A stretch of DNA of 64,000 nucleotides from Eremothecium cymbalariae DBVPG#7215 (Eukaryota > Ascomycota > Saccharomycetes > Saccharomycetales > Saccharomycetaceae): assembly GCF_000235365.1 (NCBI RefSeq), contig NC_016453.1, positions 1,302,001 to 1,366,000 on the forward strand, read 5' to 3'. Both the position numbers and the translations under genes were made by a program. The notes under the pieces were generated by a model. That model saw nothing but the letters and a program-made list of their open reading frames with translations. It was not told where the DNA came from and made no database searches. Numbering within the stretch: position 1 is the stretch's first letter; every line of letters begins with the position of its first letter. Below are positions 29,316 through 39,596 of this stretch, piece after piece.

Positions 29316-32300
29316 CTAAGCATCGAAGTCCGTCAAAGTAATACTGGATTGATCACACATGCTACGGAAAATCGATCCCTGTTCATTGTACAAACGTAGG
29401 GGCGTATCGAATTCGGCTACACGGCCCTTTTCCATGACGAGTATGCGATCATAGTGGAGGATTGTCTTGAGACGGTGGGCTACGCACATTATAGTGGCAT
29501 GTTGAAACTCTTGGACGATCCGAGCTTGGATTTGTGCGTCTGTTTCGTAATCAACAGAGGAAGTGGCCTCATCTAGAATTAAGATTTTCGTCTGACGGAC
29601 TAGCGCGCGTGCGAGCGCCAAAAATTGCCGCTCCCCTACGGAGAAGTTCGAACCATCCTCCTCCACAGTTTGGTCTAGATGGAACTTGTGCATGTTCTTG
29701 GTGTTGCCGTCGGACACGGGTTTACTGGTCGCTGTGGCATCGGATGTTGTGGCATTATGGTTGTTCAATGAAGAGACAGTGTCATTGCTGGTGGTTGTAG
29801 TGGCGTCAACGGCGGAAGACGTAGATGCCGCGGGCGCCACGGATGCTGCATTTTCTGCGTGCGACGGCATCGATACTGGCAGACCGGTCTTTGTTGCAAC
29901 TGTATCAGTCGCTTTCGTTGCTGCCGTAGCTGCAGACACAGTCTCGAACCCTTGTGCCCGGGCCAAATCATCGTTGTTTATTGCACCAGACCGTAAAAGC
30001 GCATCCCACAATTCGGTATCAGAGTGCTCCCCAAATGGGTCAAGATTCTTGCGGATCGTCCCCCTGAATAACAACGGATCCTGCGGAATGATAGACAACT
30101 TGCTACGCAGATTATATAAGCCTATTGTCGCAATATCGACACCGTCTATGGTAACGCTGCCGTTGCTCAACTCCACCAGCCTGTACAATGCATTGGTGAT
30201 AGTAGACTTGCCTGCACCAGTACGTCCGCATATCCCGATTTTTTCTCCACTTGAAATATGGAAACTCACATCCTGGAGCACCAGGGGGAGTCCAGGTCTG
30301 TATGCAAGGGCTACATTATCAAAAGTGATCGCCCCACGTTCCGGCCATGCCTTTGGAGGAGCCATTTCCGGAATCCTATACGGTGCCTCTTTTGGAAGGC
30401 TATTGGCGTACGAAAGTACCCGTTCTGCACTGTTCATGTCGTTTTCTAACTGGGTCATTGCACGTAACAGAGTATTGAACAAATTTGGTAGCTGTAGGAC
30501 GTAAGTTAGCAGCACACCAGTGGATGCAGGAGATATATTGAACCAGCCCGTAACACACAGAATAGATATTATCAAAGCAAATAAAACAGCAATCATACCA
30601 ATTAATATAGAAACCCAACGTTGGGACGCATAAAGTGGGAAAGTCATTTCGTTCATGCGATCAATAAGGATATCAGATTTTTTTAAAAAACGTGCTTCTG
30701 CATGGTAAGCCTTAATGGTGTCTACTCCGCTTATGACCTCGTTGAAATTGTTTAATACAAATGAGCGCTGTACAGCCTCCAGGCGTTTAATCTCACGTGC
30801 AGAACACTGGTAATGGTCTGAAACGAGGATAAAGACAACCACGAGGAGGGGAACTGCAACAGCAAACCAAGGAAGATAAATAATAGACATGATGATGACA
30901 CCCCAGATTACAGTGAACTGATAGCTAAACATTCTTAATGATTCCGTTAGCTCGTTGTCAAGAATGTCTGTATCTTTGGTGAACCGATTAAGAATACGAC
31001 CGAGAGGTGTTGTGTCAATAAAGCTTACAGGAACATGTAACAGTCGATGTAGAGATTGCAAATTGATATTTTTAGAAGCTCTGAGACCCAAGTAGCTAAC
31101 CAGACTAAATTGTATGTTTGTAGAAAGATAGTTTGCCATCACAAAAAAGAAATACATGCCCATGTAGAAAGTGTCACTACGCCCACGGAACTTATATTCA
31201 GCCCAGAAAGACAGCCAAACGGAGTTGAACAAGGATAGGAAAGTTGTGATGATGAAAAGAAAAATGATCATCGGAAGGATTAGGATTAACCAATTTCCAC
31301 AAGCAGCACGAATGTACTGTTTGTAGATGGTAAAACTAAGGCTGTTCACCGCCCTTTCTTCTTGAGAAGCCAGACGGCCACTTACTTCGCCTTGTATAGA
31401 CTCTGCAAAAGTGGATCTAGTAGTCGCGTGTTTTCTTAATGCGGTAAGATCATCTAGTTGCTGTAACTGTCGAAGCTGGTCCTCTCTATCAAATTTTTCG
31501 GAAGAAATGTTGTCATCTTTACTTTCAGATTCAGTTTGCGACGCTAACTTCATCAAATTTGCAAATTGCACATTGCGGGTTTTAAGTTCATCAACTGTAC
31601 CTATATCAAAAGAGCCATCGGTGCCTAGATATATTACACGTGATGCCTGTTCAGTCAAAGAGATCTGGTGTGTAGCCAGGATTCTCGTCTTGTCACCTAA
31701 TTTTCCAAGCAAACAGTCATTCATAATAGAGGCACCCACTCGTGCATCGACAGCACTAAGGATGTCATCAAAGAGATAGATGTCACGAACTTTGTACACG
31801 CATCTGGCCAAGTTTATACGAGCTTTCTGTCCACCGGATAACGTTATTCCACGTTCACCGACTTCTGTTTTGTCACCTGCAGGAAGCACGGACATATCCC
31901 GATCCAATGAGCAGACACGCATAACCTCCCTATAGAGATTTTCGTCATATGGTGAACCAAACGTTATATTATCACGAATTGTTGCATTCTGAATCCATGG
32001 AGCTCCACAAAATAGCATACGACCATTATACTGGATATCCCCATTAGTTTTGTGCATGAATCCAGCTAAAGCATTTAATAAGGAAGTTTTTCCTGTTCCG
32101 ATCGCGCCAGTGATTACTAAAAGTTCACCTTTTTTCACTTCAAAAGAGAGGTCCGAAAACCCACTAAATGAGGTCTTGGATAAATCCACCTTTTCTTTCT
32201 GAGCCTCCTTTTCTGCAGACGATGTGGTCTGTAAGTTAGTTTCATCTTTAACTTGGGTATCTCTCAACTGAAAGTCAGGCCATTCAAACGATGCATTAAC

Positions 32301-33926
32301 AACTTTGATAGCAATATTTGAATCATCTAATTCGGCCGCCGAAGACCTACTGGTGATACTCCTTGGCGCTTCTTCTTCTGATTCGAGTAACGATTGTATA
32401 CGTCGCAATCCCACATATGCATCTGCACCCGAGCTTAATGCAAGGGGAATAAAAAATATTTGAATACTCAAAACCTGAAACAAAGACAAGGAAGCAAAAA
32501 TGTTGGCTGGTGTACGATTAGATGAATTGATTCTGTACATGGCCAAGAAGGTAACCATGGCAGATAAGCTAGGTACAGTGGTCGCTATGGCAATCAAAAA
32601 ATTTCTCAGAAATAGTATCCATCTAAGTTTTGACACTTCTTTACTCCGCTGTTCTTTCAAGCTCGCTTCATAAGCGTCTTCCCAAACATAGAACTTAATC
32701 ATCTTCATGCCATTCAAGATCTCCTTTGTTAGACTAACACGCTTATCGGTGAAGAAATTGGTGGAAACCCTAAACTTCATCATGTTAATGAAGGCAAGAA
32801 AACAAAATCCTATAACCAAGATAAACACCGAAAACCCAAGAAGCGCTACTGCACCCAAATTAACCAATAACAGAACAAGGCAAATAATGAACACTGGTGG
32901 GAATGCCAACAAAAATGGTTGAAATATAAGAGCAAATTCAAGTCTTGACAAATCGGTATTGATCATAGATGTAATCTTACCAGTTGGCCATGAGTGTCTC
33001 GCATAGGTAGAGAATTTAATCGACTTTTGCAAAATAGCTTTAATCAGAACCGACTTGGCCTCCACACCGGTCGCGGAGGATTCATACATAAAATGGTTGA
33101 AAAATAGAGTATTTAGCAGCATTAAAACGGACGCGCCGATAGCATAACCTATCCCATGTGCTACTGAATGATTAGAATTTGAAATATTAATCCCAGTTGG
33201 AGGCTTTACACTGTTAATTAAATTCTTGACCAGAATTGTAAGCAAGGCCCCAACAATACAACTTAAATTAGCGTGCAAAATAGCTAATGAATACCGAAAC
33301 TTGAATGTCCATAATAGTGCTTTAACCAAATCATACTTGCCAAGTTTAGCGTTATTCATGATTTCCTTCTCCGAAGCGTCAGGATGTTCCGCCGCATATC
33401 TTGTTCGTGCCTGCAGGAAATATTGATCCATATAATGGCAGAACCTTTGGTACAGAGTTTCCACACGAAGGTCTTCACTTAGTTCCCACAAGTCATTTGG
33501 CTGCAGAGTCCTACGGTATCCAACGCTTATTAATGGAACAATCCACCAAAAGAAAGTACGCGACAGTATATTTGACCTCGTCAATGGAAAGCTGCCCCGG
33601 TCTTGAGCGTCCGGTATTGGAGGGATAGCTTTAGAATGCAACATCCTGAAAAAGCGCTTCTGCGGGTATATTTTCGATTCACTAATCATTTCCAAATCCC
33701 TCTTTGTCAAAATCTCCTGCATGCTCGACCTCCCGAAATTACCGTCATCTGTGTTCTGCACAGACATCATTACCTCAGAGTCCTGAACAAACGACACATC
33801 AGCTGTTCCCGTCTTCCTGACATCATTCATAGTAGGATGCTTCCTCACTCCTTCTAACGACGAATCAGTTTGCGATATAGGTCTATCCTGGCTCAACTCA
33901 CTTTTGAATGAGCGTTCATCTACCAT
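29316..33926 (-). CDS. YOR1: YOR1, ABCC-type plasma-membrane multidrug transporter
   Basis: Yor1 exports oligomycin and other organic anions. The ATG at 33924-33926 gives 1,536 residues (S. cerevisiae 1,477). Layout: polar N-terminus, membrane domain 1, NBD1, membrane domain 2, NBD2. NBD1 has GAIGTGKTS, LSGGQKARINLAR and a degenerate Walker B (LFDD, Asp in place of the catalytic Glu), as is usual in ABCC proteins. NBD2 has GRTGAGKST, FSVGERQFLALARAL and the complete ILILDEATSSVD. Between the Walker A and signature regions of NBD2 there is an Ala/Ser/Thr-rich insertion of about 85 residues (1326-1410) that I do not recall in the S. cerevisiae protein. I found no Pdr1/Pdr3 site in its upstream region. 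Confidence 0.95.
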   Translation of the reverse strand: MVDERSFKSELSQDRPISQTDSSLEGVRKHPTMNDVRKTGTADVSFVQDSEVMMSVQNTDDGNFGRSSMQEILTKRDLEMISESKIYPQKRFFRMLHSKAIPPIPDAQDRGSFPLTRSNILSRTFFWWIVPLISVGYRRTLQPNDLWELSEDLRVETLYQRFCHYMDQYFLQARTRYAAEHPDASEKEIMNNAKLGKYDLVKALLWTFKFRYSLAILHANLSCIVGALLTILVKNLINSVKPPTGINISNSNHSVAHGIGYAIGASVLMLLNTLFFNHFMYESSATGVEAKSVLIKAILQKSIKFSTYARHSWPTGKITSMINTDLSRLEFALIFQPFLLAFPPVFIICLVLLLVNLGAVALLGFSVFILVIGFCFLAFINMMKFRVSTNFFTDKRVSLTKEILNGMKMIKFYVWEDAYEASLKEQRSKEVSKLRWILFLRNFLIAIATTVPSLSAMVTFLAMYRINSSNRTPANIFASLSLFQVLSIQIFFIPLALSSGADAYVGLRRIQSLLESEEEAPRSITSRSSAAELDDSNIAIKVVNASFEWPDFQLRDTQVKDETNLQTTSSAEKEAQKEKVDLSKTSFSGFSDLSFEVKKGELLVITGAIGTGKTSLLNALAGFMHKTNGDIQYNGRMLFCGAPWIQNATIRDNITFGSPYDENLYREVMRVCSLDRDMSVLPAGDKTEVGERGITLSGGQKARINLARCVYKVRDIYLFDDILSAVDARVGASIMNDCLLGKLGDKTRILATHQISLTEQASRVIYLGTDGSFDIGTVDELKTRNVQFANLMKLASQTESESKDDNISSEKFDREDQLRQLQQLDDLTALRKHATTRSTFAESIQGEVSGRLASQEERAVNSLSFTIYKQYIRAACGNWLILILPMIIFLFIITTFLSLFNSVWLSFWAEYKFRGRSDTFYMGMYFFFVMANYLSTNIQFSLVSYLGLRASKNINLQSLHRLLHVPVSFIDTTPLGRILNRFTKDTDILDNELTESLRMFSYQFTVIWGVIIMSIIYLPWFAVAVPLLVVVFILVSDHYQCSAREIKRLEAVQRSFVLNNFNEVISGVDTIKAYHAEARFLKKSDILIDRMNEMTFPLYASQRWVSILIGMIAVLFALIISILCVTGWFNISPASTGVLLTYVLQLPNLFNTLLRAMTQLENDMNSAERVLSYANSLPKEAPYRIPEMAPPKAWPERGAITFDNVALAYRPGLPLVLQDVSFHISSGEKIGICGRTGAGKSTITNALYRLVELSNGSVTIDGVDIATIGLYNLRSKLSIIPQDPLLFRGTIRKNLDPFGEHSDTELWDALLRSGAINNDDLARAQGFETVSAATAATKATDTVATKTGLPVSMPSHAENAASVAPAASTSSAVDATTTTSNDTVSSLNNHNATTSDATATSKPVSDGNTKNMHKFHLDQTVEEDGSNFSVGERQFLALARALVRQTKILILDEATSSVDYETDAQIQARIVQEFQHATIMCVAHRLKTILHYDRILVMEKGRVAEFDTPLRLYNEQGSIFRSMCDQSSITLTDFDA

Positions 33927-34948
33927 TTGCAAATTATCGATGTTCTCACCACCTTAAACTTCGCTCTGATCACTAAATTAAAAGGAAACGTCTTCTAGTC
34001 AACTCTGGATAAGAGTTTGGTCAATGAGAAATTAGAAGTTTAACACAAATCAATTAATTAAAATTACAAGATCCGTGTTCCGTTAGAGCTATATTTGCTT
34101 TAAAATAATGGTTCTATAAGTTACAATTTAAATAAGAAAAATATCATTTTCAGCGAAATTATTTCCGCTGAAGAATCCACCTAGTTATTGCTGCACAGAC
34201 ATGCTGCAAGATAGAGGTAGCCAGCCGTGTACACAATATACAGGAATTCGTTCCTAGTTGGAAAAGTCAAAATTCTATGGCTTTCAATATCAACTGGCCG
34301 GGCCTCGAGCATACAAAGCTATATATCCTTCTCTATTATTTGTTTTAAAAGTCTGGGCTTTTTGGTACATTTTTGTATTGCTTTTGTTCTTTCTAAAATC
34401 TTTCGTCTAAAACTTTATCTCCTTTCTTTCGCCCGCCGGACCCTTTTTAAATTCATCGCAATTGAGGATGCGTATTTGTTGGTAAAATTGAAAAGCAATC
34501 TGAGAGAGGAGCCTACAAATTGAGGTAAAGATCGCTTTACTATTTTCAATTCTCGAGATCTACATTCAGGGATTGAAAATTCTACGTGTACGGTTGCAGG
34601 GACCGTTTTTTTAAAAAAATCGTGTAGGAGGAATTTTCTGTTTGGAAAAGCTCCATTACAGCGGTCAGACGGTTCTACTACCTTACCAAATACAATTTTC
34701 CGGATAGATAGTCCGATTGGAGCGTTTAAAAACCGCTTTCAAGGGTTCATCCTTTCCAGCTGGTTTTATGTTTTAGGATAAATTTCTGCACGTGACTGTA
34801 AATTTGGGCGGGAAAGGAAAATGGGATTAGAAGTAGAATGGCCTGGAGGGGGGTCCAGAGGGTACCAAGTGTTTAGAGGTATCGGTATATTTGGAAGGAC
34901 GTTTACTTGGGTGGCATATATAAAATAGATAAGTTCTTCAAGGTTTGA
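33927..34948. promoter_or_regulatory. Divergent promoter region of YOR1 and the CBS-PB1 gene
   Basis: 1,022 bp. No PDRE (TCCGYGGA type) is visible despite the YOR1 assignment. A TATATAAAA lies at 34917-34925, only 24-32 bp before the CBS-PB1 start codon. An 11-bp ARS-consensus match lies at 34764-34774. No RNA gene seen. Confidence 0.45.
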
Positions 34949-36805
34949 ATGAGTGGTGTGTCGGGATCTGGAGCGTTGCCGACTGTTAGTTCGTTGTCGT
35001 TGGATAAACCTCTGTTCTGCAGGGAGGATGATTCTACGTTGTTTGTAGCTAGGTTGATATATGCGGAGCGGATCCATTGTGTTCTCGTCCTATCTGGGGA
35101 TAGGGAGCTGTGTGGTATTATTACGACTAAGGATATTGTATTTCGAGGTTGCACGATGGACGAAAGACTGAAGGCTAGAGATATATTAACAGGTACTCCC
35201 GTGGTGGGGCGTTCTAACATGTTGGTGACACAAGCGTTAGAACTGATGATCGAGAGGAAAATTCGCCATCTGCCGGTACGGCAGGACAGTACTGGAAGAG
35301 TTGTGGGGATTTTGGATATTACTAAGTGTTTCCACCAGGCACTGCTTAAGTTAGAGAAGTTTACGTTGAGTGCTGCAAAGCTCAACAACGCTCTCAACGA
35401 TGTGATTGATAGTGATACGTCTTTGGATTGGATGAGGTTTTTGAAAAATGTGTCAAAATTGATTCAACAAATGGAGACTCCTAATCTGAAGACGATCTTG
35501 GATTCGCCGCATTATGCGACGACTCCAGCCATTGCAGGTCCTTCCACATCGGTTGCTGAAGCGTTGGAGTTGATGAGATTGCATGATACCACTGCAATCC
35601 TTGTAAGAGATACTGAACCCTTATCTAAAAGTTCCTGTAAAGTTGGCGGCACTGCCCATATCTCTATCAGGAAAGAAGGCGTTCAGCATGATTTTAACAT
35701 TATTGGCATCTTCACCAGCAAGGACGTCGTGTGTAGGGTGTTACAATATCCTGAGAATATTGATTTAAATAATTGCACTCTTGCAAGGGTCATGACAACT
35801 CGTCCAAACTATGCGTTGTACACATTGGGCATACACTCCGCGTTGCGCATGATGTATGACGGTCATTTTTTGAACCTCCCAGTCATTGATGAGCGGGGGT
35901 CCATTGTTGGTCTACTAACTGTCCTGCAACTAACCCACGCTGCCCTCAGTTGTCAACTTTCTCCAAACATCCAAAAATCCGATAGTCCTTATGTCAACTT
36001 AGGAGAAGCGGGCAAAATTTTGACCAAGTTTGGAAACGAAGCTGACGTTACAAACCCAGGATCCAATGAACTTACAGATCCTGGTAACGAATACAAACAT
36101 TGGAATTACTTCTGGAAATCTTTTGATATATCCGAAAACGAGAGTTCTTTGTCGTCTGCCTCAAGCCAATTATCCTTGATTGACTTAAAACAGTCATTGG
36201 TACCGCTTCGCATAGTCTCCAGGGCACACTCAAATCCGGAGATGGAACCCAGGAAATCTCTTTCGATGACGCAGATTAGAAGTTCTCGTGCTCTTTCCTT
36301 TCAGAAAAGAAAGACTAGCCTTTTAAGAAAAACCTTTTTTGAAAAGGGTGTTCTCAAAGGCTATGTGTTCAAGATTGACGTATTTACTGTGGATTCAAGT
36401 AACGATTCTTTGCAGTTTTTGAAAAGAGTGAACATAAAAGTTAAGCACAAAAGATTAGTGAAATACCCATCATTATTGGATCATTTGCTCTCCAGCTTTT
36501 ACGACATACTCCGGTTGAATAGCTCAGATTGGGAGTATCAACTGTTCAATACTATTGACACTACCAAAATATTAGTTAATAATAACGACCACTTGAAGAG
36601 ACTCCTCGATAAATACTTTAAGCCCAATAAGGGATATACTACTGTGCCGCTCATCCTAAAATTAAAAAAACATCGTAATAATCAAGAAGTGATATTTGAT
36701 TGGTTACAATCCAAATTTAAGATCTTGAAGAATTTCGCTAATTCTTCTTGGCTCAAACTAAGCTTTATTTTTTTTATTGGTGTTGGTTTAGGAAAAGTAA
36801 TGTGA
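34949..36805 (+). CDS. CBS- and PB1-domain protein with a C-terminal membrane anchor
   Basis: 618 residues. Two pairs of CBS motifs are apparent: about 10-66 and 78-130 (GIITTKDIVFRG, VVGILDITKCF), then about 195-268 and 280-332 (IIGIFTSKDVVCR, IVGLLTVLQLTH). A Ser-rich linker follows. Residues about 455-565 read like a PB1 domain (GYVFKIDVFTVD..., then HLLSSFYDILRL). The end is hydrophobic (LKLSFIFFIGVGLG), a likely tail anchor. This layout matches fungal CBS/PB1 proteins such as S. pombe Mug70. I know no S. cerevisiae member. CBS pairs usually bind adenine nucleotides; ligand and role here are unknown. An in-frame TGA directly precedes the ATG, which fixes the start. Confidence 0.8.
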   Translation: MSGVSGSGALPTVSSLSLDKPLFCREDDSTLFVARLIYAERIHCVLVLSGDRELCGIITTKDIVFRGCTMDERLKARDILTGTPVVGRSNMLVTQALELMIERKIRHLPVRQDSTGRVVGILDITKCFHQALLKLEKFTLSAAKLNNALNDVIDSDTSLDWMRFLKNVSKLIQQMETPNLKTILDSPHYATTPAIAGPSTSVAEALELMRLHDTTAILVRDTEPLSKSSCKVGGTAHISIRKEGVQHDFNIIGIFTSKDVVCRVLQYPENIDLNNCTLARVMTTRPNYALYTLGIHSALRMMYDGHFLNLPVIDERGSIVGLLTVLQLTHAALSCQLSPNIQKSDSPYVNLGEAGKILTKFGNEADVTNPGSNELTDPGNEYKHWNYFWKSFDISENESSLSSASSQLSLIDLKQSLVPLRIVSRAHSNPEMEPRKSLSMTQIRSSRALSFQKRKTSLLRKTFFEKGVLKGYVFKIDVFTVDSSNDSLQFLKRVNIKVKHKRLVKYPSLLDHLLSSFYDILRLNSSDWEYQLFNTIDTTKILVNNNDHLKRLLDKYFKPNKGYTTVPLILKLKKHRNNQEVIFDWLQSKFKILKNFANSSWLKLSFIFFIGVGLGKVM

Positions 36806-36978
36806 ATGAACATAATTCAATAGTTAAAAGTATATATGTAGCTGTGAATAATTGACTTATTGATTAATTTTTTGGACCTGTTTTTTACCATAGATTTCTT
36901 TAATTTTGAAGATTTAGCTATTTAGATTACGTCTTTGACATTTGATGTTCAAAACTGCCCAAAAAAATACACAAAATT

Positions 36979-39174
36979 TTAAAAATCAAAACCCTCAGAA
37001 GGTGCTTCAAATCCAAGATTGGAATAATTGAATGGATTCATAATATCGTTAGAAGAAGGAATCAGATTCTTCAAGTCATGTGACTCAGGATCACACTGCA
37101 ACAACTTGTCCTCGCCAGAAGGAAAAAGCTTCCTTCCGGTCTTGGCCTCTTGAGTATTTCTTAAAATGCTAGTCAAACATTTGAAAATGAACAGCATATT
37201 ACGCACATGTAGGACATCACATCCGTTCTCCAATTTTATATCAAAAAAATAGCTTCCAACAGAATATGGTTGGATCAGTAACCCTTCGCAAATTTTATTA
37301 TGAAATTGCAACAAAAGCTTAACATCTGATTCTATGATGTCTTTGTCTTCTTGGGCGGTTATTGAATATAAAAATATGTCAAAAAAGGCCAATACAAACG
37401 ACCATGGTTTTGACCTCATTATAATCGTAACAAACGTGGAATCCATGTTGATAACACAGTTTAAAATATCCCTAGCAGATTCAATACTCTTGTACTCTGG
37501 TTCATAATCAATTTTTCCTTTAGATTTCAAACGGGTTTCAACTTTAAATAAACTTCTATGCACAAACATCATATTCACTAGGTAATTCAGTTGAATTTCA
37601 TATATTAGCCAAGCAATAGATTTTGTCGACATATGCTCATGGGGAGCAGTTGTTATATCGCCAACAAATTTTTGCCCTGGATTCAAATCTTTTGGTAAAG
37701 ATAATCTGAAAGTTTCTAATTCATCAATGGCTTTCCTAATTGCCTTATGCTGGACTGTTTGAGTCTGGTGAATAGTATTATTGCACAATCTTTCATATAT
37801 GCGACTTGTAATACCACATAACCGAAATATATAGTGGCGAGCCACAGGAAGGAACCCATCGGTTTTTAATATTGTCTGATATATATTATCAGCAAATTCC
37901 GCATCATAATTATTGTACTTTTTAGAAGAGCCTAGAATAACCATTTCCAACAGATCTACTTTCTTATTCACCGATGGTATATTAGTTGTACTATCAAAAT
38001 CAGCAATCGCTGGAGGTTTGCCTAATGTGACCGACAACTTTAAGTCAAAGTAGCGACATAACCACCACAGGCTACGACGATTGTATTTCTGTTGCGGAGT
38101 AAGACCATGAAGTAATGATTCGGTGTGTAGCCCCATATCTTGCGACAACCTAGCCATGATGCACATTAATAGATATGATGCATGAATAGCTCCAGATAGA
38201 CATGTATAGGTTATTAGGCATAATAGCGCTTGTATTGATAATAAACCATCTGGAATCACCGTGACACGATGAGTTAAGTACAATGCATTCGAAATGAAAG
38301 TATCTTCGTACACTTTCATCTCCTGTGGGGTCAAACCCAAAGATATAATTGAAATTTGTTCATCATCTATTAATCCTTGCCTAATTATTAGGCATGAAAG
38401 AGCCAGGATAACGTTAAGTACCATGCTTTCAGCTGCTTTCATGTCGTTCATTCCTTGAGAGACATACTTAGCATATATTTCAGTTGCCAGTTGACAACTG
38501 AGCACTGACATTATTGGGGCACCTGAGTTCGCGTAAACCTTTAAGAGTTTCTCCAAGATATCTCCTGCAGGTAAATCTCTTAGACTAACAGGAATCGCAA
38601 AATTAGCCATGCTCTTCGATTGAAATGCTGTGGAATACCATTCTGAAAGCTGTCCCAGTTCCACATCTGAATTCAAGCATTTAGACTTTAGAAACTCCAA
38701 ACCCTTTGGCGATAGAAGGGTATAAGAAGATACAATTCCAAACCTGTTCATACTACCGTGATGCACAAATGGAAGCTCGTTATTGTTTGCAAATGGAGAG
38801 GGGAATAGTTCACTAACATATTCCGCACTATATTCCTTGTCTTGAAAGTCATCCTGCTGCTCTTCCGTACGATCATCATCCTCTCGCAATAATACCACCT
38901 TCGCTAACATATCCAAGGAACTTATCTGTCCCAGGCTACTTCGCCCTTCTTGATACACACTTGTCACATCCAGTTGTCTATATGCTCTCTTCTGTCTCTT
39001 CTTCGACTGATTTGACCCATTAGAACCATTCCAATTCCTCTTCCTAATCCTTGACCCGTCTCCACTACTGTCTTTCTCATCCACATACAGTTTGCTTGCA
39101 ATCCGCTCTATCGATTCTTCTAACCGTTCAATCTTTGATACGATCTTACTGAATTGTTCTACTTTGTTTGACAT
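36979..39174 (-). CDS. Fungal_trans-domain protein without a visible zinc cluster
   Basis: From the ATG at 39172-39174 the protein has 731 residues. It starts with a short coiled-coil-like segment (VEQFSKIVSKIERLEESIER), then a basic stretch (RIRKRNW, SKKRQKRAYR) and the middle-homology region of Zn2Cys6 regulators at about 240-400. That region contains LLMCIMARLSQDMGLH and RSLWWLCRYFDLKLSVTLGKPPAI. No Cys6 cluster precedes it, and none appears in the 420 bp upstream in any frame I read. It could be a regulator that lost its DNA-binding domain, or one acting through a partner. I cannot assign an S. cerevisiae orthologue. Confidence 0.75.
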   Translation of the reverse strand: MSNKVEQFSKIVSKIERLEESIERIASKLYVDEKDSSGDGSRIRKRNWNGSNGSNQSKKRQKRAYRQLDVTSVYQEGRSSLGQISSLDMLAKVVLLREDDDRTEEQQDDFQDKEYSAEYVSELFPSPFANNNELPFVHHGSMNRFGIVSSYTLLSPKGLEFLKSKCLNSDVELGQLSEWYSTAFQSKSMANFAIPVSLRDLPAGDILEKLLKVYANSGAPIMSVLSCQLATEIYAKYVSQGMNDMKAAESMVLNVILALSCLIIRQGLIDDEQISIISLGLTPQEMKVYEDTFISNALYLTHRVTVIPDGLLSIQALLCLITYTCLSGAIHASYLLMCIMARLSQDMGLHTESLLHGLTPQQKYNRRSLWWLCRYFDLKLSVTLGKPPAIADFDSTTNIPSVNKKVDLLEMVILGSSKKYNNYDAEFADNIYQTILKTDGFLPVARHYIFRLCGITSRIYERLCNNTIHQTQTVQHKAIRKAIDELETFRLSLPKDLNPGQKFVGDITTAPHEHMSTKSIAWLIYEIQLNYLVNMMFVHRSLFKVETRLKSKGKIDYEPEYKSIESARDILNCVINMDSTFVTIIMRSKPWSFVLAFFDIFLYSITAQEDKDIIESDVKLLLQFHNKICEGLLIQPYSVGSYFFDIKLENGCDVLHVRNMLFIFKCLTSILRNTQEAKTGRKLFPSGEDKLLQCDPESHDLKNLIPSSNDIMNPFNYSNLGFEAPSEGFDF

Positions 39175-39596
39175 ATTTAACAGAAAAATAGGAAACACAC
39201 AAGTTATTCTATTCTTTCCCTGGTATCATATACTATTGTATATTAACCTCAAGAACCTCTTTAAACTATTTATTTTAACATTCCAAGCATAATAGAATTT
39301 ACTCCATTCTTATTCATCTCAACCGCCAATTAGTACTTCCAGTCCCGTACCCTTTAATCATTGTCACGTGCATAAAAATGATCCGTTAATAGTGATATCT
39401 GACTCAATCAGTTTTGTTACCCGGTCGGGAGTTCCCGAGCAGTTTTCTGAAAATTTTGACTAGTAAATTGACTTTGTTATATAGCTTTGGCATTCACATG
39501 TTACAAAAATCTTTACAAATAGAGATAGTAGGGTGGCACGCAATAGCTGCTAGGGGATTTTAAAGCCAAAAGTATCATTAATAAGATTTAGGAAGC
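39175..39596. promoter_or_regulatory. Divergent promoter of the Fungal_trans gene and PSE1: Cbf1, Gcn4 and Reb1 sites
   Basis: Within 422 bp there are GTCACGTG (39363-39370, Cbf1-type), TGACTCA (39400-39406, Gcn4-type) and GTTACCCGGT (core TTACCCG 39417-39423, a full Reb1 consensus). All three lie 170-235 bp before the PSE1 ATG. The cluster looks like a nucleosome-depleted divergent promoter core. Confidence 0.6.

Noticed and set aside
34764..34774. TTTTATGTTTT, an 11-of-11 match to the ARS consensus
   Set aside because: The consensus is degenerate and expected often by chance in AT-rich DNA. Alone it does not support an origin.
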